Assembly: GCA_018873225.1 (NCBI GenBank)
Contig: JAEILZ010000002.1
Location: forward strand, 5,518,001-5,582,000
Length of the DNA: 64,000 nucleotides
Direction of reading: 5' to 3'
Origin: [Phialemoniopsis] sp. UDSM-2020
Taxonomy: Eukaryota > Ascomycota > Sordariomycetes > Thyridiales > Thyridiaceae
Numbering within the stretch: the stretch's first letter is position 1; every line of letters begins with the position of its first letter. Below, piece by piece: positions 55,535-61,036 of this stretch. Under the pieces are notes generated by a model. The model did no database searches and had not been told where the DNA came from. It was given only the letters and a program-made list of their open reading frames with translations. The translations under genes were made by a program, and so were the position numbers.

Positions 55535-56884
55535 ATGTCGAAAGCGTTTGGCGGATCCATGCGCAAGATGCTCGCGCTTGCGGCAGTACTCTTTACTTTT
55601 GCCGCCGCAAATTTGCACCAAGTCCCCCTTGGGTCTACGCCATTTCCTGAAGATCATGACTTTTTGACGCAGTGGGATGAAGATGCGTGTACGGTGAGCC
55701 GGAGCACTGCTTTCGAAGTGCTTGGCGGCCCAAACACGTTCAACACAGATCCGTCCGAGCACATCAACTCGGTAAAGATCACTCCCGCGATCAACAAGAC
55801 CAATTGGGAGCAATGGGAGTTCGACGGCCTCTCACATACGGGCCTTTCATTTATCATGGTCCTTTTCTCCCGTGATTACTCGTACTACTTCTTCGGCAAG
55901 GGCAATCTGCGTGTGGAAGTCTTCATGACCCTCCCAGACGGCAGGAAGATTCAAGAGCTCGACTATGTCAAGGAATCAACCGTGATCGATTGCCCCGGGT
56001 ACACGGCCGGAGTCTGGAACACTTCCACCAAGTCGTACTCGTTCTACACTTCCAAGGATCTAAAGTACACCAAGATCGACTTCAACTCTACGAAAATCCG
56101 CGGGACTTACAAGTTGTTGGCTACGACGCCCCCATATCACGCCGACGGTTCATCCTGGAGTCCGGAGGCTGGGAAGAGCGCCGATGACGCGGCCATTCTC
56201 TCTCCTGACTTCTATTACAGCGTCCCCGTAGCCGGCGGCGTGGCCGAGGTGGACGCGGTCCTCGGGTCGGGCAAGAAGCTTTCCTTCACCGGCAGGGGCG
56301 GCTCAACTCGCCTCTGGGCGCAACAAGGCTGGCTCGGCTTCTGCGAGAGCTGGGTCGCCGTCCGCGCTTGGGCAGGCCCTTACACCTTCACCTACTGGGA
56401 AATCGTTTCGCGCGTGGGTGCCGACACGGGGAAGAAGTTCGTCTCGGGCCACCTGTTCTACAACGACCAGCTCCTGGCCGGCACGCGCGTCGACGGCAAC
56501 GCCACCACGACGAAGGACGAGGACTCGGTGCGCATCGCGCACAACTACGACGGCGAGGTCGCCGGCACGCTGACGGACAAGAACACGGGCCACGTCATCG
56601 AGTTCGCGTCGCCGGCGCGCGGCAAGACATGGCGGTTCGAGCTGCAGCACACGCTGAAGCAGTACGAGCTGCCCGTCGGTGGCGGGCTCGGCATGAGCGA
56701 CTTTGCGAACCGCGTCTTTGGCGGCGACGTCGAGGGTAACCAGTACGAGGGGCGCGGCCTGACGGAGCAGGCTGTCTTCCCGGCGTACGTTCCACAGTGG
56801 GCCGTCTGGCTTTTGTATGGCGTGGGATTCCTGGGCACCGGGAAGGACTACGCTGTTGATTTTGTCAACTACTTGTTCTCTTGA
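55535..56884 (+). CDS. Lipocalin-type Diels-Alderase homologue (CghA/Fsa2/PyiF family)
   Basis: A single exon of 449 residues from ATG at 55535 (in-frame alternatives: 55391 upstream, 55559 downstream). MRKMLALAAVLFTFAAANL forms a signal peptide. Landmarks of the two-lipocalin-domain pericyclase family follow: WEQWEFDGLS, VIDCPGYTAGVWN, DFYYSVPVAGG, WAGPYTFTYWEIVSR, SGHLFYNDQLL and the terminal GGDVEGNQYEGRGLTEQ. These enzymes close decalin or isoindolone rings by intramolecular Diels-Alder reaction of PKS-NRPS products. The C-terminus adds a hydrophobic stretch (VPQWAVWLLYGVGFLG) suggesting membrane association. A beta-lactone or CrtC-like hydratase is the main alternative family, but the genomic context favours the pericyclase. 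Confidence 0.82.
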   Translation: MSKAFGGSMRKMLALAAVLFTFAAANLHQVPLGSTPFPEDHDFLTQWDEDACTVSRSTAFEVLGGPNTFNTDPSEHINSVKITPAINKTNWEQWEFDGLSHTGLSFIMVLFSRDYSYYFFGKGNLRVEVFMTLPDGRKIQELDYVKESTVIDCPGYTAGVWNTSTKSYSFYTSKDLKYTKIDFNSTKIRGTYKLLATTPPYHADGSSWSPEAGKSADDAAILSPDFYYSVPVAGGVAEVDAVLGSGKKLSFTGRGGSTRLWAQQGWLGFCESWVAVRAWAGPYTFTYWEIVSRVGADTGKKFVSGHLFYNDQLLAGTRVDGNATTTKDEDSVRIAHNYDGEVAGTLTDKNTGHVIEFASPARGKTWRFELQHTLKQYELPVGGGLGMSDFANRVFGGDVEGNQYEGRGLTEQAVFPAYVPQWAVWLLYGVGFLGTGKDYAVDFVNYLFS

Positions 56885-57291
56885 AGTGGAGATGTATTGG
56901 CGGATGGAGGGGAGCTTGTTGCAGGGGATTTACATACTTGCCTTTTGGAATGATAATAGGTATAGACCAGAGCGGTTGGATTTAGCTTGTTCATCTCGAG
57001 AATGTCAAAGTATCTGTCTTTTGGTGGCAACGGTTTCAAACAGCGCTGGTCAATGATTCATTGGTGAATCGCGACACACTTTACTCATGCACTCGAGACA
57101 AGATCATGGTAATTGGCACTTGTGTAATTTGGACAACAAAGGAAAATCTTTGTGGGTTGTATTTGCTATCTCATAACTCTTTGGCAGGACTCAAAGTATG
57201 TAGACCGAAAATGAAAGTTGATGTTGGCTACAAATTGTCGAGAGTATCACACCTTGAAATGAAATGACTCCCTTCATTTCGCATCCAACCT
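56885..57291. other. Convergent intergenic region, nothing recognised
   Basis: 407 bp between two stop codons, AT-richer than the genes. No gene or element is seen. Confidence 0.6.
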
Positions 57292-57925
57292 TCACTTGAA
57301 ATCAAAAACGGCTTTGGTGTAGGCCACCTGTTCACCCTTTTTGATCTTCAGTATCCTGACGAGTCGTCTCTCACCGTTCACCATACCAAATCCCCAAACC
57401 TGCTCCATGACCCAGCCGGCAGTCTGATGGACGATTAGATCATACAAGTTGTTCTCTCCGCCTGGCTCTCCTTCGTCTAGAAAGTCTTTATATAGCTCCG
57501 GGTCCAAGGGCTCCCCGTCGTGGCCCTTGGCGGTCGATAGATCTACCAAGCGCGACCGGGCAGAGGAGGTACCGAACAAAGCTGAGGAGTGAAACTTCTC
57601 TCGCCCATCCAGGACGCGGACTTCCCGCTCCTCGCTGAGGCCGGCGATGGCGACGGATGCGATCTGGGTGAAGATAAGGATCTTTGCCCCGGACTCGTCA
57701 ATGTCCTTCTCCACCTTCATGGACAACGAGGCGATGCTGATAACCTTGCGAAGAATCCATGGGATACCCTGGACAGCGAAGACTGGATCAAATGCACCGG
57801 AAAGGGGCTTGCTCTAGGTAATTGTTACTATCTAGGTAATGACCTGGAAAGGGCTGAAGTCGGTGGCTTACCAGCGCCCACATGCCTGTCAGGTCCTGCA
57901 TTGAGACCTCTGGAGGGGCAGCCAT
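57292..57925 (-). CDS. Small lipocalin-like protein in the PKS-NRPS cluster
   Basis: Exons 57925-57872 and 57813-57292 (58-nt intron) give 191 residues. The joined start MQDLTGMWALSKPLSGAFDP and VQGIPWILRKVI, followed by about eight alternating beta-like stretches (LIFTQIASVAIAGL, REVRVLDG) and the end QTAGWVMEQVWGFGMVNGERRLVRILKI, match a family of calycin/lipocalin-like fungal proteins often found in secondary metabolite loci. The family has no assigned chemistry known to me; a ligand-binding or ring-shaping role is inferred from fold. The gene is divergent from the alpha/beta hydrolase gene and shares a promoter with CCGAAT repeats, so it is probably co-expressed with the pathway. Confidence 0.75.
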
Positions 57926-58459
57926 TTTGAGTCAGTCGCGAACCACTTCAACACAAGGCAAAATAGGAGGTGCCTAGCCTCTGTGCCTAGACTGGGTAGT
58001 TTGAAAGAACGTAACTGTAATAAGAGCCAAAGGCTTCTGATGATGGACTCGAAAAGCCTTGACATACGCATCTGTAGAGCGAATTGGATACCTTGGCTGG
58101 AGATGTCGCGGGCGGACGTGAAAGTCCCGAATTCGGGCTTACACAAGACTCCTACGAATGTACGGCACCCGAATGTCAACTCCGCCCGACACACGGCGGA
58201 GTCGGCACCGAATCGGGACATTCTAACATGAGGTAAGATTCGGCCAAGTTGACTCGGTTCGTACGGCTTCAACTCGACTTTCGCGAGCGGGTCAGCTTGA
58301 GGGGCAGTGTCGAGTGAGCTCCCCTCATGACTGTTCCAGGTCGGTTGATGAGCCGTGTGTGCCGCTGAGCAAAACAATCAGATCTCGTCCTTAGCTCTTT
58401 GACACATTTTGAACCCAAGGCTAAGCCAGCAAACCGAGGGGATCGAGCGCGGAATCTTC
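57926..58459. promoter_or_regulatory. Divergent promoter with four CCGAAT motifs
   Basis: Between the lipocalin-like and hydrolase genes are CCCGAATTCGGG (58126-58137, a perfect palindrome), CCCGAATG (58168-58175), CCGAATCGG (58208-58216, inverted CCGA/TCGG) and GATTCGG (58238-58244). Paired CCG...CGG half-sites are typical targets of Zn2Cys6 dimers in everted orientation, so the regulator encoded at 52124-53548 is the obvious candidate. Binding is inferred, not shown. Confidence 0.6.
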
Positions 58460-59752
58460 ATGATGTTCAAGTTCTTCAATTCGTTCATGTTCGATTTCGA
58501 GCTGACCCGGCTCCTGGGCAGTTCATCATCTGGAGGCTGCGAAACCTGCGAGTTTCTGACCGCCGTGGGCAAGATCAAGAAGCACGATGCCGAGTCGTGG
58601 CACGACGCCTGGCAGGAACAGGGAGAGCGGGCCGAGGCGATCGCTGACGAGGCCGCCAGTGACGGTCTGAAGGTCTTCGCCAAAAACGGGTACCTTCGCG
58701 CCGCAAATTACTACCGGGCTGCGTCGTATCTGTTCTTCAACGATGACCCGAGAGTCGCGCCCATGGCTGAGAGATCTGTCGCGGCCTTTGTGCGCGCGAC
58801 GTCCTTTATGGACGGCGAGGTGCTCTTGGTGGACATTCCGTACGAGAACGGCATCAGCATGTCCGGTTACTTGTATCTCCCTCCCCAGGAGGCAAGACTG
58901 CCTGGCAAGATTCCTCTCCTGGTGTACTTTGGGGGAGCCGATTCGACGAAGGAAGAGCTATATTTCCTGTTCGGCGACTCGGGCCCACGACTAGGTTACG
59001 CCGTGCTTTGTCCAGAGGGGCCTGGTCAGGGCCTGCTGCTGAAGAAAAAGGGACTGCCCCTGCGACCCGACTTCGAAGTCTGCGCGGACAAGACCTTGAA
59101 TTTTGTTGAGAATCTGGCTCGGTCGCGACCGGAGTTGCAGCTGGACCTGGACAGGATTGCCGTGGCGGGTGCGGTCACCGGAGGATACTTTGCCCTCCGC
59201 TCGGCCACCGACCCACGCATCAAGGCGTGTGTCTCCATCGATCCGTTCTTCAGCATGTTTGAGCTGGCCATGACCCGTGCGCCCCAGTCTTTCGTGAGCA
59301 TGTGGGAGGGTGGATGGGTCCCTGACAGTCTGTTCAACTTCACAGCCGGACTGCAGAGATGGACGAGCTTCCAGGCACGATGGGAGCTGGAACTGGGTAC
59401 GAGCAGCATGGGCGTCGACTCACCCGCCGCCATGCTGCGACGATTTAGAGATTTCTCCCTAGACAATGAGAAGGATGGGAAGATATTGGACAGGGTAACA
59501 TGCCCCGTGCTTCTCACGGGTCCCGGTGGCGGTCGCGAGATGTATTCCTCGGCAGAAACCGGGGCGGCCAAGATCCACAGGTTGCTCACCAAGGTGGCCG
59601 AGAGGGACAAGGAGCTCTGGGTCCCGGTGGATGAAGCCGACGGCGGGCTGTCGGCCAGTATTGGGGCCTGGCCTCTGCTGGCGCAGAAGAGTTTCCAATT
59701 TCTAGACACGCATCTGGGTATCGATCGGAAGAGAACGAAGGAGGTCAAATAG
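58460..59752 (+). CDS. Cluster alpha/beta hydrolase (cytochalasan-type), lacking the nucleophilic serine
   Basis: Intronless; ATG at 58460 (a second at 58463) gives 430 residues. MMFKFFNSFMFDFELTRLLG, YLRAANYYRAASYLF and LLVDIPYENGISMSGYLYLP form the helical and strand N-terminal layout of the FrsA/dihydropseudooxynicotine-hydrolase-like group that occurs in PKS-NRPS clusters. The nucleophile elbow, normally GxSxGG, is GAVTGG, with Val239 at the serine position (GTC at 59174-59176). The late histidine region reads DEADGGLSASIGAW with no histidine. In cytochalasan clusters the homologue is needed after release of the aldehyde. Here its chemistry cannot be ordinary serine hydrolysis, unless another residue serves. 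Confidence 0.82.
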   Translation: MMFKFFNSFMFDFELTRLLGSSSSGGCETCEFLTAVGKIKKHDAESWHDAWQEQGERAEAIADEAASDGLKVFAKNGYLRAANYYRAASYLFFNDDPRVAPMAERSVAAFVRATSFMDGEVLLVDIPYENGISMSGYLYLPPQEARLPGKIPLLVYFGGADSTKEELYFLFGDSGPRLGYAVLCPEGPGQGLLLKKKGLPLRPDFEVCADKTLNFVENLARSRPELQLDLDRIAVAGAVTGGYFALRSATDPRIKACVSIDPFFSMFELAMTRAPQSFVSMWEGGWVPDSLFNFTAGLQRWTSFQARWELELGTSSMGVDSPAAMLRRFRDFSLDNEKDGKILDRVTCPVLLTGPGGGREMYSSAETGAAKIHRLLTKVAERDKELWVPVDEADGGLSASIGAWPLLAQKSFQFLDTHLGIDRKRTKEVK

Positions 59753-59905
59753 GCTTGCTTGGGTGAAGTCATTACAGAGTATGATGTAACCCATATTTTA
59801 TCGGGTTAAAGCCTGCCTGCGTTGCAAAACATGATTGTAGTCATACTACTCTTCGTTATCTTCTCATATGCCATGCGCCGACTCTAAACGTGCATCCCGT
59901 GCCCC
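59753..59905. other. Convergent intergenic spacer
   Basis: 153 bp between two stop codons; no feature is seen. Confidence 0.6.
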
Positions 59906-60268
59906 CTAGGCTTCGCCACCAAAAGGAGACATGTCGTTCGACCAACTCTTGACATCGGTTCCACCAAGCGACGTGCAGACTCCGACGTTCGACTCGACCA
60001 ACACAACGGTGCCTTTGCAGTCAGGCTCGGTCCATCCCGCAAGGTAGTACTTGGCTACCTCGCCCACGCGGACGATCGCAGAACCCTGGCCCGAGACGGA
60101 GATATTGACGCAATTACCCCGAGAACCGAGATAGGCGGAAGTGCGACCGCCGCTGCAGCTGTCGGACTCTTGGTAGAGCTGAGCGTAGAAGGTGACCGGC
60201 TTGTCCGGGGTCTGAGGGGCTGCGGCGGCTAACGCGGCTGAGGTGAGAGCAGTGAGAGAGAAGCGCAT
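59906..60268 (-). CDS. Small secreted cysteine-containing protein (effector-like)
   Basis: An intronless 120-residue protein. MRFSLTALTSAALAAAAP is a signal peptide, cleaved probably after AAA. The mature part has four cysteines (SDSCSGG, GNCVN, PDCKG, GVCTS), enough for two disulfides, and alternating beta-like strands (VTFYAQLYQES, AIVRVGEVAKYYLAGW). Size, secretion and cysteine content fit a small secreted protein or candidate effector. I do not recognise a named family. It lies inside the PKS-NRPS locus between hydrolase and synthase but has no obvious biosynthetic role. Confidence 0.75.
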   Translation of the reverse strand: MRFSLTALTSAALAAAAPQTPDKPVTFYAQLYQESDSCSGGRTSAYLGSRGNCVNISVSGQGSAIVRVGEVAKYYLAGWTEPDCKGTVVLVESNVGVCTSLGGTDVKSWSNDMSPFGGEA

Positions 60269-61036
60269 GGTGACGAGTATTGAATGAATGGATGGACATG
60301 AGATATAGCCTGATGTGGTTGGGAATGGACCAGACCTAGATTTCAGGCGACGAAGCCAATCATTTATACCAAGACTTCCACAGAAAGCAACGACGAAGAG
60401 AATAGCACTAACATCGGACTCGCAAATGATTTGGTCAAGAGGATTGAAGGATCCGATCCGGCCGGGTCCAGAATGTCAGCCTTGGCCAGCCGCCCCGCAA
60501 GAGAGGTAACCATGAAGAAGGCATGCGTCGAGTTGGGCTATCAGTAGAGTATATCATTGGGTCGGTTCAAGAAAAGGCCATTGTTGCGACCCAGTAGTGC
60601 CTAGATGCTTGTTCCAGTCAGTCCGAACTAAAAGTCCGAGATGAACCTCATCCTCTGCAGGTCGAGCACAGTGAGGCCAAAATGAAAGCTAATGTGAGCC
60701 CTCGATAGCTTGACATCCAAAATAGCCCAAAAGCGAGTCTAGAGAAGCTATTACCCTGTGAGGCTGGCTGTTTATCGAAAGGTGGAGTAGTGACTAAGTG
60801 GATGATCAAATATGCTGTTGATGATGGACATATCACTAGGCTCGTCCTGTATAAGTTCAACATGCAAATCAAAACATCTCTGTTTATTACTCTGATACTG
60901 GGCTCGTTCTGGTCGTAACAACGCCGACAAAGGAAAATCTAGAAATGAACCTTTCTATCCCACGCCATAGATAATGCAACAAGAGACATCGTTGCCTGCA
61001 CATCCCGTAAGTGCTATGCCAAGTTCACATGGGCTC
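60269..61036. other. Intergenic region 3' of the PKS-NRPS gene
   Basis: 768 bp. Short ORFs overlap in several frames; no supportable gene. It includes the promoter of the small secreted protein gene and the synthase 3' flank. Confidence 0.6.
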
